Source: Heliocidaris erythrogramma (taxonomy: Eukaryota; Echinodermata; Echinoidea; Camarodonta; Echinometridae). From it: a stretch of 64,000 bases of DNA. The stretch's first letter is position 1. Each line of letters begins with the position of its first letter. The notes beneath the pieces were generated by a model. The model did not search any database, was not told where the DNA came from, and saw only the letters and a program-made list of their open reading frames with translations. The position numbers and the translations under genes were made by a program. Shown in pieces: positions 1 to 11,550 of this stretch. Location of the stretch: contig CM046873.1 of the NCBI GenBank assembly GCA_025617745.1, positions 27,045,410 through 27,109,409 of the forward strand, in the 5' to 3' direction.

Positions 1-310
1 GGGAGGGGGACCTTTTCGTTTACTAGTTCATGGACTAAATGGGGTTATACGCCTGCAGACGTTAACCCCTCCCCATAATCTCAGGAGAGACTTAGCTTTG
101 AAGCTATCCTGATTTTGGGTTCTGAAAGCAAAGGCTTTACCGAGACCCGGACCAAGGCGCCTAAGAGGAAGCTCAGTCGCAGCGCGGTCATACACCGCTA
201 TACACCGCTATCAATGACGGGAATACCCACAGAAGGAGTCTGTTGCCTGAACAATAAGTTGGGCCCTGACTAGCGGGGGACGACTGGTATGTTTCAGGCA
301 AATATTTTAA

Positions 311-1140
311 CAAGGCAATAGCCTCCGCCCCGCAAAGGGAAGCGATTGAGGCTCTGCCTGTTCCGTCAGAGTCGATTCAGAGATAGTCTGAGAGACCAAT
401 TCAGAATCTGACGCCTGATTAGCATGTGAAAACATGGGATCAGGCAGGTACCCCCATGGGTCACTATCAGTCTCCTCACCCAGCGGAGCCCCAAGGGCCG
501 CATAGGGGGGGGGGGGGGGATTGGGAACAAATGGCCGATCTAAGCCGGGCCGAAGAGTCCCGATATCAGCCCCTGAAGAGGGGTAGAGGCAGGGGCTGCA
601 TTATCAGGTGAGTGAGACAAGCCCTGCCGCTGAACGAAACTCGCATCATGCGGAGTGGCTCAGATTGAGAAGGATCAGAGAGGGAAGCAGCGGGCAATGC
701 CTTGCTTTTCTTAGACCCCTTTAGACAAGGCAGTAGCCTTCGCCCCGCAAAGGGGAAGCGTTTGAGGCTCTGCCTGTTCCGACAAAGTCGATTCAGATAC
801 AGAAATCTGACTGAGAGACAGAATCAAAGTCTGACACTGCCTGATTAGCGTGAGAAATCATGGAATCAGGCGGGTACCCCATGGGTCACTTTAAGTCTCC
901 TCACCTGGTGGAGCCCCAAGGACCGTGGGTGGTGGGCTCAATAGACTCCGGAACAGTCAACGAGGATTGAGAGCATGCGGCTGAACTAAGTCGGGCCGAA
1001 GAGTCCCGGTATCAGATCCCTGAAGAGCAGTAGAGGCTGCGGTATCAGGTGAGAGAGACCACCCCTGCCGCTGAACGAAAACTCGCATCATACTGAGCAG
1101 CTCAGATTGAGAAGGATCAGACGGGGCAGCAGCGGGCAAG
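311..1140. repeat. 415-bp direct tandem duplication
   Basis: Two diverged copies in the same orientation: the first begins at 311 and the second at 726. Both start with CAAGGCA(A/G)TAGCC and share the block around CCGCAAAGG-GGAAGCG, the block GAGGCTCTGCCTGTTCCG, and GGGCCGAAGAGTCCCG. The first copy holds a run of about 14 G near 507-520. On the minus strand the copies lie in a reading frame, so this may be a duplicated piece of a mobile-element ORF. Function unknown. Confidence 0.75.
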
Positions 1141-1718
1141 GCCTTGCTTTTCATAGACCCCTTACTTCTGTCATTCTTCTTAGGCATCTTCTTAGCTGGC
1201 TCAACGGGAGCCGAAGCCGTAGCCCACCTCTTGGGGCGTCTGACAGACTATGGGCGGTTCTCCGAATCAAATTCGGAATCGCGAACCAAAACCCCAATGG
1301 AGGGATGCCAGCCTACCTCTAGGGGAAGGACCCCCGGTTGGTGAGGTTTGTCAGAAGTGCGCTTGGGGTTTGCACCCAAAGCCGCATACACACTGCCCGC
1401 AAACCAAGCGACTTGAGGGTGCGGTCGTGCAAGAGCGGACTGGGACGAAGTCCCAGTATTCGCATGCACACTATCTATGGTATGTGGATGCATTTCTGCT
1501 CCACCTGCGGGCGGAATTAGGCCACCTAATTCTGCGCACTCATGCGACAAGGTCTGGTGCTCCGCAGACCGCCCAGTGTTCTTGGTTCGAGTCTTTTCGT
1601 TAGGCTGGTAAGACAGCCAGGGTCGCACTCGTTCCCCCATAAGGTCGGTAGGACCGGGGCTAGGGTTTGAAAACCCAGACCAACGTGGGCGGTGCCCGTC
1701 CCAGGTCGAAAATCCCAT
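957..1718 (-). pseudogene. Unrecognised ORF fragments, possibly mobile-element derived
   Basis: Two minus-strand open stretches, 1248-1718 (156 codons) and 957-1187 (76 codons), follow one another. The second begins MPKKNDRSKGSMKSKALP, basic then Ser/Pro-rich. The first is Pro/Gly/His-rich. I recognise no catalytic motif or zinc knuckle. The left fragment lies over the 415-bp tandem duplication and the right one runs into the inverted end of the foldback repeat at 1700. A gag-like retroelement ORF is one possibility, but the evidence is only composition and repeat context. Confidence 0.25.
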
Positions 1719-2591
1719 AGAAAAACCAGTAGAAAATTTCTACTGGTTTCTACTGGTCAATTACCTATTGGTTTGTACTGTTTTTTACTGGTCAATATCT
1801 ACTGGTTTGAATATGGAAAGTGGACCCCCTAACCAGTAGAAACCAGTAGAATTATTTTTAATGGCTCCATTAGAAAACCAGTAGAAATCTCTACTGGGAC
1901 CATTACAAACCAGTAGAAAACCAGTATAAGTTTCTACTGGAACCAATAGAAAATAGTAGAAAAACCTACTAGGACCATTCGGAGACCAGAAGGAATCACT
2001 TCTAAAACCATTAGGATTCCAGTAGAAATTTCTAATGGTTTCCAAGAAATTTCTAATGGTTTAAAAGAAATTTCTAATGGTTTCAATAGAAATTTATAAT
2101 GGTATCATCCAGGAATTCTACTGTAAACCTACTAGAACCATTAGGAGACCAGTAGGAATCACTTCTAAAACCATTAGGATTCCAGTAGAAATTTCTAATG
2201 GTTTCAGCCAGGATTTCTACTGGATTCCTACTTATCTCATAATGGTTCCAGTAGAAAATCCTACTGGTCTGCTATTGGTTTCAATACAATTTCCTACTGG
2301 TTCGTAATGTTTTCTACTGGATTGACTTAGTTTTTTAACACCCTGCTGAAACCATTAGGCTTGACTAGTTTCTAATGGTATTTAATGGTCTTCAGAACCA
2401 TTAGACTTTACTGGTTTCTTGTGGTTTGTACTGGTTTGACTTGACCAACTTCCTCAACCAATTGACTCTAATGGCTTTTAACAGTTTTTACTGGTTCACC
2501 AATAGTCTCTACTGGTCTTTAAAAACACAATAGAAACCAGTAGACGGTCACTACTGGTTTCTACTGGTTTCTATGGGAATTTCGACCTGGG
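1700..2591. repeat. Long foldback element built from CCAGTAGAAA / TTTCTACTGG units
   Basis: The ends are near-perfect inverted repeats: CCCAGGTCGAAA then TCCCATAGAAA at 1700-1723, and the reverse complement TTTCTATGGGA then TTTCGACCTGGG ending at 2591. The interior is almost wholly degenerate copies of ACCAGTAGAAA and its complement TTTCTACTGGT, plus a variant with TTTCTAATGG, in both orientations. A transcript of either strand could fold into many alternative hairpins. No transposase and no clear target-site duplication are visible. It resembles a foldback-type non-autonomous DNA element. Confidence 0.8.
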
Positions 2592-2642
2592 GTGAGTTGC
2601 CCTTCAGTACTGGCACGAATCTGCAAATGCGGCTTCGTGCGG

Positions 2643-2993
2643 TTAGGACACGCAATAGGCCGGGAAGCAGACGTCCCTCACCCCTTCTGGTCGAAACGAC
2701 CGGGGGTTAGGATTTACGATACCTAAACCACGAGAGTCTGACGCCACCCTCTCCGAAGCCGCAGGCTTCGAGGTTGGCGTTCTCAGATCGACTAATGCCA
2801 CCCGCCCGGAAGCCACGGGCTCCGAGGTTGGCAATTTCTGCGGGGTAACAACACTGGGCACCTTACCTGCAGCCCTCCTCACCCCCGGGTACCAACGTAC
2901 TAGGGAAGGTCTGGAAGGCCGAGTCATCTTGCTAGACGACTCTTCGGAAGAAGCAGATCTCCGTGACCTAACTGCTTCTTCTTCCGAACTCAT
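2643..2993 (-). pseudogene. Unrecognised Ser/Arg/Pro-rich ORF
   Basis: A 116-codon minus-strand frame opening MSSEEEAVRSRRSASSEESSSK, acidic/Ser-rich and then Pro/Val-rich, containing two similar segments with TSEPVASGRVALVD and TSKPAASERVASD. It stops at 2643, just right of the foldback element, and the fragments at 957-1718 lie on its other side in the same orientation. All may be parts of one decayed mobile-element gene split by the foldback insertion. No domain is recognised, so this is weak. Confidence 0.25.
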
Positions 2994-4418
2994 ATTGCTG
3001 TAATAAAAACAAGCAATAGAATATTATACAAAAATGATAATAATTTGGAAACAGCAGGTAACATTCAACAATTGGAGGATACGCACAATTCAAACAACAA
3101 GCACCAAAACATACAATGAATCGGAGAACACCGTCAAACACCGAAACGTAAACAACGGGATCGGGGCAAACGGAAACACCAGCAAGACACACCGAAATTA
3201 CTACGTAGGGCTAGCCGCCAAAAGGAAAATAAATGCAATAGGCAAAGAGTGATAAAAAACAACAGTAAAATATTCAGAACGAAATTTAGTACAAAAGAGT
3301 GCTCTAAAGGCGCGCTGAAAAGATACAAAAAGACCTGAAATCAGGAGTGCTGTGACACGAAACCTGACTTGACGGGAGCGAGCAAGAAAGAGGCCGTTGC
3401 GCATTCATACGGTTGAGGGAGGAAGGAGATAACAATGAATTAAGGGGGGGGGGGGGGGTTCGCACAATATTGTGACTTATATGTGTAAAAAGTTCTCGAT
3501 TGGGTCGCGTAGTCAAGAGACTAGCAAAATAGGGAGGTATATAAGATTTATTGCAGTAAATAACACATTTAAAAAATCACCCAGGCGCTATAGGACATAG
3601 GAGCGATTTTATAAAAATCTTCTTGAAGACGTTCGGCAAGGAGACCTAGCGACTTTACGAAAATTGCAAATCAAGGAGTTGGACCCTACCAAAAAGAGTA
3701 AGATAAAAGAAAACAGATTAGGAAGGGTTGCGGAAGCAAATTGTGTCATTTCCGCATTCTTTCAGCGCCATACGCGGAAAAAGTGTGTGAATCATCGTTT
3801 CTTGGGACATTACTACGAATTGACTACAGTCATACTTGGGAGTGTCCTAGGAATCAGGAAGTTTGCGAAATGCAAAGCCAGCTGCAAATTGACATAGTGA
3901 TTTCAGGCAATATTCTTCAGTGGTGCATACCCTGGAAACGTAGCTAATTAATGCTAATGTTTCATTGTGAAGCACATTAATTATTCTCTCATCTAATATG
4001 TGTTTCATTGCCAGTAAAATTATAGTCTATTTGCATTTTTCAAGTTGGGGTACTTTAAAAAAATGCATATATACCAATATGTCTTTTTTTCTCTTTAAGG
4101 CTTTTTGGCTGATTTTGATGTTGTGCACTGTCATGTATGTCCAACAAATGTAATATTTTGATTATAGTTCCTTGGATCAGTCGATTGAATTTATTAACTC
4201 TTGAGGTACATGATTTTACATGAAATAGGTAAGATAGTCTAATAAAAATCTTATAAAATATTTGAATATCCAATATAATTTCCAATATGTACTGACATTT
4301 TGGCTTTAATGTAAAAACGAATTATAGTTCATCAATACCAAAAACTTACTTCAACAGGATATAATCAAGAAATTAATGTTAGCAATTCAAAAGAGATAGC
4401 ATAATTATTTGACATTAC
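2994..4418. other. No gene recognised
   Basis: AT-rich sequence with a G run near 3447-3460 and only short unsupported reading frames on either strand. If the NACHT gene continues, its next exon should lie here or further left, but I could not find a leucine-rich-repeat exon or a convincing acceptor. Confidence 0.5.
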
Positions 4419-5980
4419 CAGTTCCTTCCGATGCTCCATAATAAACAGGTGACCTGATACTGTGTGTGCTGAAATGTATTCACTCAACTGAAGTTCGCTA
4501 TTGGTGGTATCGAGGTGTTTGGCCACTGCCTTGGCTATTGATATGTATTGACTCTCATACGCCACATTAACGATAACAGTCTCTTCTGATCCATTCACTA
4601 TGAGACCTGTTACGATATCAAAGCCAAGCTTCTCCTCTTGAGCAGAGATGAAGTACAGGAGATATTGATATTCTGATGCCTTTTGCATGATGTCAGCCAT
4701 CAACTTATCATATTCCATGGGATCTGAGCGATGGAGTGATACTAGATACATAGCCGAGAGGTATTCCTGAAACAACTTGTGCGGAAACTGCACCGTGTAT
4801 GCTTCTAATTGGGGATTTCTTTGTCTTTCTCGTCTTCGTCTTGCAAGCTTATCTCTTGTTAGCACACCAACTTCACAACCCATCTCTTTAGACTCTTCAC
4901 ATGACTGAAAAGTGTCTTCTGGGAATACAAGACGTCTCTCCAACAGTCCATGAAAAGCATTCTTTCCAATCAGTGTTAGATGATTGGAAACAGTTTGGCG
5001 TTGTTTATCCACAGTTTGATCAAACTTCCCCTTTTCTAAGTAGTGATCAATCAGAAAGTCAATCATCTCCTCAAACAGCTGGGAAAAGGTGTTAAGTTTG
5101 GACATTGCTTGCCGCCTCTCCCCATCACATTCCTTCCACATGATACACAGCATAGCGGTGTATATGGGAAAGGGCGCCATATTCTCTCTGATGACATCAT
5201 TGTCGGCAATGAAATGTATTAGTTCTTCTGATGACTTGGCGTCTTGTTTGAAGAACTTTGAGATGTACCGAGACTGGTTTTCTGCTGAGAACCCTTCAAC
5301 GGCAATGGATGCATAGACTTTCTTGAGATCAGAGTTACCCCATATCGTATTGAGTTTCCATTGCCTTGTGGTGATTAGAACTGTGCCAGACTTGAATACC
5401 TTATAAAGAATGATCTGAACAAATTGGTTAAGACCGGAGAAATCTCCATCAAACTCATCAAGTCCATCAAGAACCATGAATACATCCTTGGGATTGCTTA
5501 TGATGTACTCATCTATTTGCCTTGCTTGGACAGGATTGCTATCAGAAAGATAAGTTTTGACAATCTCACCGACGGTCTTGTCCTTAGCTTTGCGGAGGAG
5601 TATTACAACAACAAGCTTGCATTGCTGGAGTGTTCTCTCTTCAGCCCAATCCAGTGCTATCTTAGCACACAAAGTCGTCTTTCCAGTTCCACCTTCCCCT
5701 ACTACTATGAGGCGCCTCGCCTTGAGACCACGGATTTTTACATTGTAGAGTTCACTATAGGACAGTGGAGTCTTGTTTTTATCAGTAACACCCATGTTTT
5801 CTTCTACTTCAAGCAAACTCAGATCTGTGAAGATACGGCCAAGTTCAACAAGAACGTCACTGTCTAGTGGGCCTGGTTGAACAACACATAACTCAAGAAG
5901 GTAGTAGCGTTTGATCTCGTCGACAACTAGATCTAATAAATCATCAGTTATTGGCGGCGAGCGACCTTGAACAGGGGAAC
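4419..5980 (-). CDS. NLR-like gene, exon 4: NACHT NTPase domain
   Basis: The largest exon of a four-exon model. It carries a NACHT-family NTPase, the nucleotide-dependent oligomerisation module of NLR innate immune receptors. Walker A is GEGGTGKTT (codons at 5673-5699, about residue 451 of the model), Walker B is VFMVLDGLDEF (about 523-533), and a sensor-like TVLITTR follows. Further on, FPHKLFQEYLSAMYL fits the winged-helix/superhelical region typical of NLRs. The acceptor is CATTTTCAG at 5981-5989 and the donor is CTG|GTAATG at 4418. The frame is open through the acceptor, and its first two bases complete the Gly codon split by the donor of the Death-domain exon. The exon ends in phase 0, so the protein should continue, classically into LRRs, but none are visible. 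Cytosolic location is inferred from the family. Confidence 0.9.
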
Positions 5981-5989
5981 CTGAAAATG

Positions 5990-6942
5990 AATGAAATTCA
6001 TATAATACTACTTAAAACCAATACAAGTGTGTGTTTCTGTTCAAATTTATGTAATTTTTATCACAAAACATTACAAAACACATTTGACCAGACATCCCAC
6101 TCCCTTATTCACAGTGTTCTATTTTGGCATAATCGCATAATCGTTCGGCATACTTGAAATATTTGAGGGGTGGGGGGTGGGGGTGGGGATGCTGGAAATC
6201 ACATTACATGTATATCAAAAAGCACATTAAATGTTTGCACAAATAATTATGCATGCTATTGGGCAACATTTTAAGCTCGAGTGAGCAAAAGCGACATTTG
6301 CGAAAGGGTGTAAAATTCAGACTTGACAATATTTAGTGTTTTGTTCCGGCTGGTTTTAACAACTTTGAGAAACGTTAAAAGTTGACAGTTGGAAAAAAGT
6401 CTCCCCACATAGACATTTCAAAATTTGTTAATGAAATTATATAGCATAGCTTAGGATCTCTCCTATCAAATGACACCAGAACATCTAACAATATTTTACG
6501 CTTGAGTGAGCAAAAGCCATTTTTTTTTTAAATGGTGCAAATTCCATGCTTGACAAAAATGTGTAATGGTTCTGGCTAGTATCAGCAAAGCTGTTATAAA
6601 GTGTTATAAACTTTAATACAGCAAAGGCTTAGAAACTTTATATTCTGATCATAAAAAGGAAATTTATGAAAGAATTGGCTTTGATTTCTGTATCATAATC
6701 CATAAACTTTATGGTTGACCGAGAAAGCCAAGTTGAACTAAAACCTTGCCAAAACTAATATTTCACTCAATAAAAGTAGTTAATTGCTCAATGAAGCATA
6801 AAAATATTGATGAGATATGTATAAAGGACATACAGAGAACAGAACTTGTTCTTTCATAATTGTCTATTATTGATCAAAATAAGAATATTTATAAGCCTTT
6901 TCGTGACTCTAAAATTTGCTAATACCAGCCAGAACAAATACC
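5990..6942. repeat. Intron sequence with two direct copies of a dispersed repeat
   Basis: No coding exon is seen. Two related blocks at about 6262-6345 and 6480-6560 share GAGTGAGCAAAAG followed by an A/T-rich stretch, a (G/T)GTG(C/T)AA core and CTTGACAA. A longer block, 6392-6560, is matched in inverted orientation at 10545-10735 on the other side of the non-LTR retrotransposon. Confidence 0.6.
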
Positions 6943-7699
6943 AATTCAATTCAATTCAGTTCGGTTTTATTAAAAAGACTCGGCAAAAAGTCCGAAGACT
7001 AACAGTGTGAGTTTACAATTTTTTAAAAAACATATAAATATAAATACAAGATAAGTAATTTATACATATTAAAACTATTCAACTTCATAAAAAAATATAC
7101 ATTACAATCTGAAACAGCGCTCCTACCGTGACCCAGCACGCATGCTCACTCCTAAAGACCTAACCCCCGCCGCGTCCCACCGATCCGCCAAGTCAGCGCC
7201 CCCATCGCAATCCGCCGCCGAGCATGCAAACTTCAACAACCTGGAAGCACTGAACCGATTAAGTTCAGCGCCTCCAGGCGATCAAAGCACGCAATCGCGC
7301 AAGCGGGCCACCACAGGGGCAACCAACCCAACGGAGCACATCGAACGCAGCAGGAGCTAGGCAAGCTTACAAAAATGGGGGAGAAAAAGAGCATGCCTGC
7401 CGAGCCACAGCAAAAGTACTGACCCAAAGGAGACAAGTACACATAAGAAAGAGATGGCAAAATGACAATAACCATGAAGGCAGGAAAATTGCACTGGCAT
7501 ACACAAAGCTCGGCCGGAACACCACAAATACATGTATGCATAAGAATAAACATGCTTGTCGTGTATTGGACATTTTTTGAACATTTCAAGAGACAAGGAT
7601 CAATAATCATTAATCATTCATGCAAACTGTGTTGTAAATACAATGCCAGAAAAGCTGTAAAAACGAGTGTCAGCGGTGAGAGGAGAGACACAGAGCTCG

Positions 7700-8602
7700 C
7701 TAGAGAGAGAGAGAGAGAGCCGGGGAGTACAGGGGAAAGGGAGTAGAAAAGAAATAGAGAGATGAGAGGAAAGGAAACAAAGAGAGCTGCATGGCTTTGC
7801 ACTTAGCAGCATTAGGAACAACATCGTTGTCTTCGCACCACTGTATCAAGGCGTCTATATTAGACTGCAACTGGGAAGATTGCGATTTCTTCAGAACCTC
7901 CACGAGAGTCAAGTCATCCACATATTTCCACCTATTAGCACAATCAGCAGAAGCATCGTTGACCAAGGCCAGGAACAAAATCGGTCCGAGTCGCGTACCT
8001 TGGGGCACACCACATGTGATGGTATCTTCTTGTGAGGATTTCCCATGGTAGCGAACAGTTTGCGTTCTGTTGGAAAGGAAGCTACAGATGGTAGGGATGA
8101 TTGCACCATTAACACCTAAATCGATCAGCTTGTTGATCACGATCGTATCAAGTAGGCTGACCAAATAGTGCGTAACTGAAGATCCACGAAGATTACCAAA
8201 CTGACGATGGTCAACTAACGGGCGGATACTATTCAAGATCCAGTCCGCAAGGAAACCTTCGAAGATACGTGCTAAGGTTGGTGTAATGGAGATAGGCCGG
8301 AGTTGGTCATAGCTGGTAACTGGGTTAGTTTTGGGAATAGCACTAATAGATGCATTTTTCCAAATGTCTGGGAAGCAACCCTCACTGAGGCAAAGATTGA
8401 AGAGAGTGGTCAAAGGTTCAGCAAACTCAAAGGCAAACTCCTTCAACAAGCGCGAAGGGGGGTCACAAGAATGACAAGCCTTAGTAGTGCTGATTCGACA
8501 GAGACGCTTATAAACTTCCCGTCGGAGGCGGCGAGGGTGCTGGCAGGAAAGCTGGCAGAGCATCCAGGGAGAGTGGAGGTAAAGAAGAGCAGATAGCAGC
8601 AA
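7700..8602 (-). pseudogene. Non-LTR reverse transcriptase, broken
   Basis: This frame contains RT hallmarks: SYDQLRPISITPTLARIFE (fingers), TCGVPQGTRLGPILFLALVND (palm motif B region) and the catalytic box KYVDDLTLVE (codons around 7905-7935). The segment between SLLDT and INKLIDLG lacks residues expected in an intact palm, and the thumb is replaced by Leu/Ser-rich low-complexity sequence, so the domain is internally deleted and C-terminally truncated. It follows the endonuclease remnants on the same strand. Confidence 0.85.
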
Positions 8603-9164
8603 AATGTCTGTTCAACTCGTTGGCAATGTCAAAGTCAGATTTGTCATCAGATGCGAGATCAAGCTGCTTCTTGCGGATACCAGCAAGGTGACGGATTTGC
8701 TGGTGCCACTTCCCAGGCTCAGATCTTTTCAAGTGTTCCACTTTGCGATCATAGAACGACAGCTTAGCCTTAACAATCAACCTCTGAACATGGTTCCTCA
8801 ATCGTTTGAAGTCTGGATGCCCATGTCGAAAGGAGATATCGCGATGATTGATAGCTCTGCGAATCTCATCGTTCATCCATGGCTCATCATTCAGCCGTCG
8901 TTTAACAGTAACAAGTTCGAAGTGTTGTCTAAACTTGAGGTTAATCAAGTTATTGAACTCCGAAGCCATGTCATGAAGGAAGGACAGACCAGTCCATCTG
9001 CTGAATCCACTGCCCAAAACTCCGAATGGAGGAATCGCGAAAAGGGCGATATGATGATCTAGTTGCTTTCCTGGGAGGCGGCGGGGCAGTAGGACTGACA
9101 GTGACGACATTGTGATCGCTAGAAGATATTGGCGAAGAGATCTGAGGGTCCTCATAAACCTCAT
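8508..9164 (-). pseudogene. Non-LTR ORF2 linker between endonuclease and RT, broken
   Basis: A 218-codon frame containing RRLNDEPWMNDEIRRAINHR and ..KWHQQIRHLAG, the lysine/arginine-rich linker typical between the APE endonuclease and RT of CR1/L2-like ORF2 proteins. It overlaps the RT frame at 8508-8602 in a different frame, indicating a frameshift. It has no catalytic residues of its own. Confidence 0.75.
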
Positions 9165-9641
9165 TAAGGTCAGTCAGTATTTTATCCAGGATAGCTAACT
9201 CACGAGTAGGTTTGTTGACTATTTGGGATAACGAGCAGTGTCTTTCAATTTCAATGGTTTCCAGGTCATTGAAATCGCCCATGATGATCAGAGAGGCATT
9301 AGTAGACTGAAGACGAGCACGGTCAACCATGCTTATGATATGCTCAGTCATTTCCGCTTGGTGTGGTGACCGCGGGGGAGAATAAATCACACACGCAAAA
9401 ATGTCTCGAGCTAGATGCACAGTGGGAGAAGATCGTAGAAGGACCCATAGTACTTCAAGATGCGGGGCACTAAATCACTGAAGATCTCTCTGCAGTTCAT
9501 ATCGTCTCGCACGTAGAGGGCCACACCGCCACCTTTTTGTCCTCTGCGGTCCTTATGGAAGACACGATAAGATGGTAAGGAACATGCAGAAACTGGAGTA
9601 GAATCTGAGAACCAAGTTTCTGTGATTGCAATCAGGTGCAT
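8971..9641 (-). pseudogene. APE-type endonuclease of the non-LTR element, broken
   Basis: Two overlapping frames. The first (9411-9641) reads HLIAITETWFSD, containing the metal-binding Glu of the TETW motif, then GGGVALYVRDD. The second (8971-9420) holds MGDFND (catalytic Asp/Asn) and SSDHNVV (catalytic Asp-His). Order and spacing match an exonuclease-endonuclease-phosphatase-fold APE domain that nicks the target for target-primed reverse transcription. The frame change near 9411-9420 disables it. Confidence 0.85.
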
Positions 9642-10019
9642 TTCCTTAAACCTGGTCTGTAAAGTAGCATGGAATTGGTTAAATTTATTGTTTAGTGATC
9701 TAGCGTTAAAAAAGCATCAGGGTAGGTAGGTACTTTGATGCGCGATGCTGGAGCTGAATGTTAACCAAAGTCCTGTGAAACCGAGTGGCAAGTGCATCAG
9801 TATGACGACACCTGTCTCTAATGAGAACGGAGTGGCTGAATCCGATGCATAATCACTGGGGAAATCATACGTGTCAAGTGGAGTAGCTTGCCGTTGATAG
9901 GTACGGCGGTGTCGACCGCCTCGCTTGCCTCGCGTTCTTCGAATGCCCAAGTCTTAAAGATTATTGAAAAGCTTGGAAGAAATTGTGCGTTTGGGAGATT
10001 TCTTTCCAATTTCATATTA

Positions 10020-11440
10020 TATATAATTCTGAAATGGAATAACGGGTGAGTGAGTTATTACATTGCATTGCGTAAGCCAGTTCAAACATCAAGTCCTTCA
10101 GTTCGATATCACACGACACATAAGCAGTCAAAGTCAATGGCTCATACGCATAGACGTGTACAGTTATGTAGTGGTGTTACTGCGGCAGCCCGAACACGTA
10201 GTTCGTGGCAGCGTCCCGGGGCTAGTAGTGGTGGTACTCACGTACATGTAGGTCAATCACGGCAGGTTGTATGGGTTGTACAACACATCCCGCACACAGC
10301 AATCCGCGCAGAGTCAAAGACGTCGACAGTACAAATAAAACAGTGATCCAAAACATGATAACAGTTGACCAAAAACGTGATGAGAACGGAAGGAAAGCGT
10401 CCAAGTGGTGCATAAAATGACAGGATAAAACTCAGGTTGAAAGTAATGTCCATAAAACTATCCAAAAAGCAAAAAGTGATGAAATATCCACAGACTAAAA
10501 AGATGATACGGCAGCACAGTACGGTGGCGCAAAAAAAAAAAAAAAAACTATGCAAATTCTTGTCAAGTCTTAATGTTGCACCATTTCACAAAAGTGGCCT
10601 TTGCTCACTCAAGCATAACATATTGCCAAATCTTTAGATGTTATGTAATAGAATAGACCCTAAGCTATCCACAGATAAGACATTTGCTTAAAATATTTGT
10701 AAATATTTATTTGGGGAGACTTTTCTGTTAATTTTTTCATGGGACGCACTGTAGAAGCGTGCCGGGATGCAACCGACTAGCTCAATTTTATCTTTCATTG
10801 CTGATTACTCATTTGTTGGTTTTTTATATGTTTATACATGTATTCATTTGTAATTTACAAAATAGTAAATATCTAGTATCCGTAGTTTTGAATATTTAGT
10901 AATTAACTAATAATAATGATTAATAATAACTATTTCTACTGCATACTCTCTGGTCCTAACATCGATCTTTAATGCAGTAGCCTATTCATTACAGCCCCAA
11001 ATGTTGAAAAGTTCCAAAAGGACTTCATTGATTAATGGGCTTTTAGTTTGAATATGGAGACACAATATCATCACATCAATAAATAATGTAATGATAAACA
11101 TAAATAAATGATATAAACTTTGACAATATGTTATGGATTTAAGGATTTGTCTGAACAAATTTTTGGCAGGGGAAGCTAAGCAGTACCACATCAGCAAGCA
11201 ATGGTCATATTGACCATTAGGATCATATACATGTGTGTATACTGGGTATTGGGGATACAGATGTAATTTTGTTTGAAATGGAGGTTTTTGTGTGCAAACT
11301 GATACTTAAGTATCATTCTTTAGATTTTAAGTTATCAGTTCGTTAAGATACAAAATGTAGAAAGTTATAAAAACTTACATTTACAGCCCTCTTTTTGGTA
11401 CTTGTTACCCACACCTCCATACGGATGACGACTGCTCTCA
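10020..11440. repeat. Intron with inverted dispersed-repeat arm (10545-10735)
   Basis: No exon is recognised. An A run of 17 lies near 10531-10547. The block 10545-10735, read on the minus strand, matches 6392-6560 in order: AGTCTCCCCA, an AT-rich spacer, TAGCTTAGG, CATCTAA, GCTTGAGTGAGCAAA, AAATGGTGCAA and CTTGACAA. The two arms are inverted relative to each other and flank the non-LTR element. Confidence 0.6.
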
Positions 11441-11448
11441 ATATGTTG

Positions 11449-11506
11449 CGCACTAGTGAGGCCGCTCTACATGGTTACGCACTAGTGAGGCCGCTCTACA
11501 TGGTTA
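11449..11506. repeat. 29-bp perfect tandem duplication
   Basis: Two copies of a 29-bp unit starting CGCACTAGTGAGGCCG and ending CTACATGGTTA, at 11449 and 11478, followed by another CGCAC. It lies in an intron of the NLR-like gene. Confidence 0.85.
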
Positions 11507-11550
11507 CGCACCGTAGATACGTACGCAGAATGTTACGCACACAAGCTATT

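Larger units (their letters stand above)
6943..10010 (-). mobile_element. Degenerate CR1/L2-like non-LTR retrotransposon
   Basis: A minus-strand retroelement in the intron between the Death and NACHT exons, same orientation as the gene. From right to left it has a basic RRTRGKRGGRHRRTYQ segment (about 9900-9950), an APE-type endonuclease in two frames, a linker and a reverse transcriptase. The 3' end at 6943-6962 is a short ATTGAATTGA-type repeat on the minus strand, as in many CR1/L2-clade elements. Multiple frameshifts, and a CT-rich run at about 7690-7790 replacing the RT C-terminus, show it is dead. Confidence 0.85.

Noticed and set aside
3664-3897. 77-codon plus-strand frame (MQIKELDPTKKSKIKENRLG..)
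   Set aside because: No recognisable domain, no splice or repeat context and a length expected by chance.
7142-7360. 72-codon plus-strand frame within the 3' region of the non-LTR element
   Set aside because: It lies antisense in the retrotransposon tail and shows no family resemblance.
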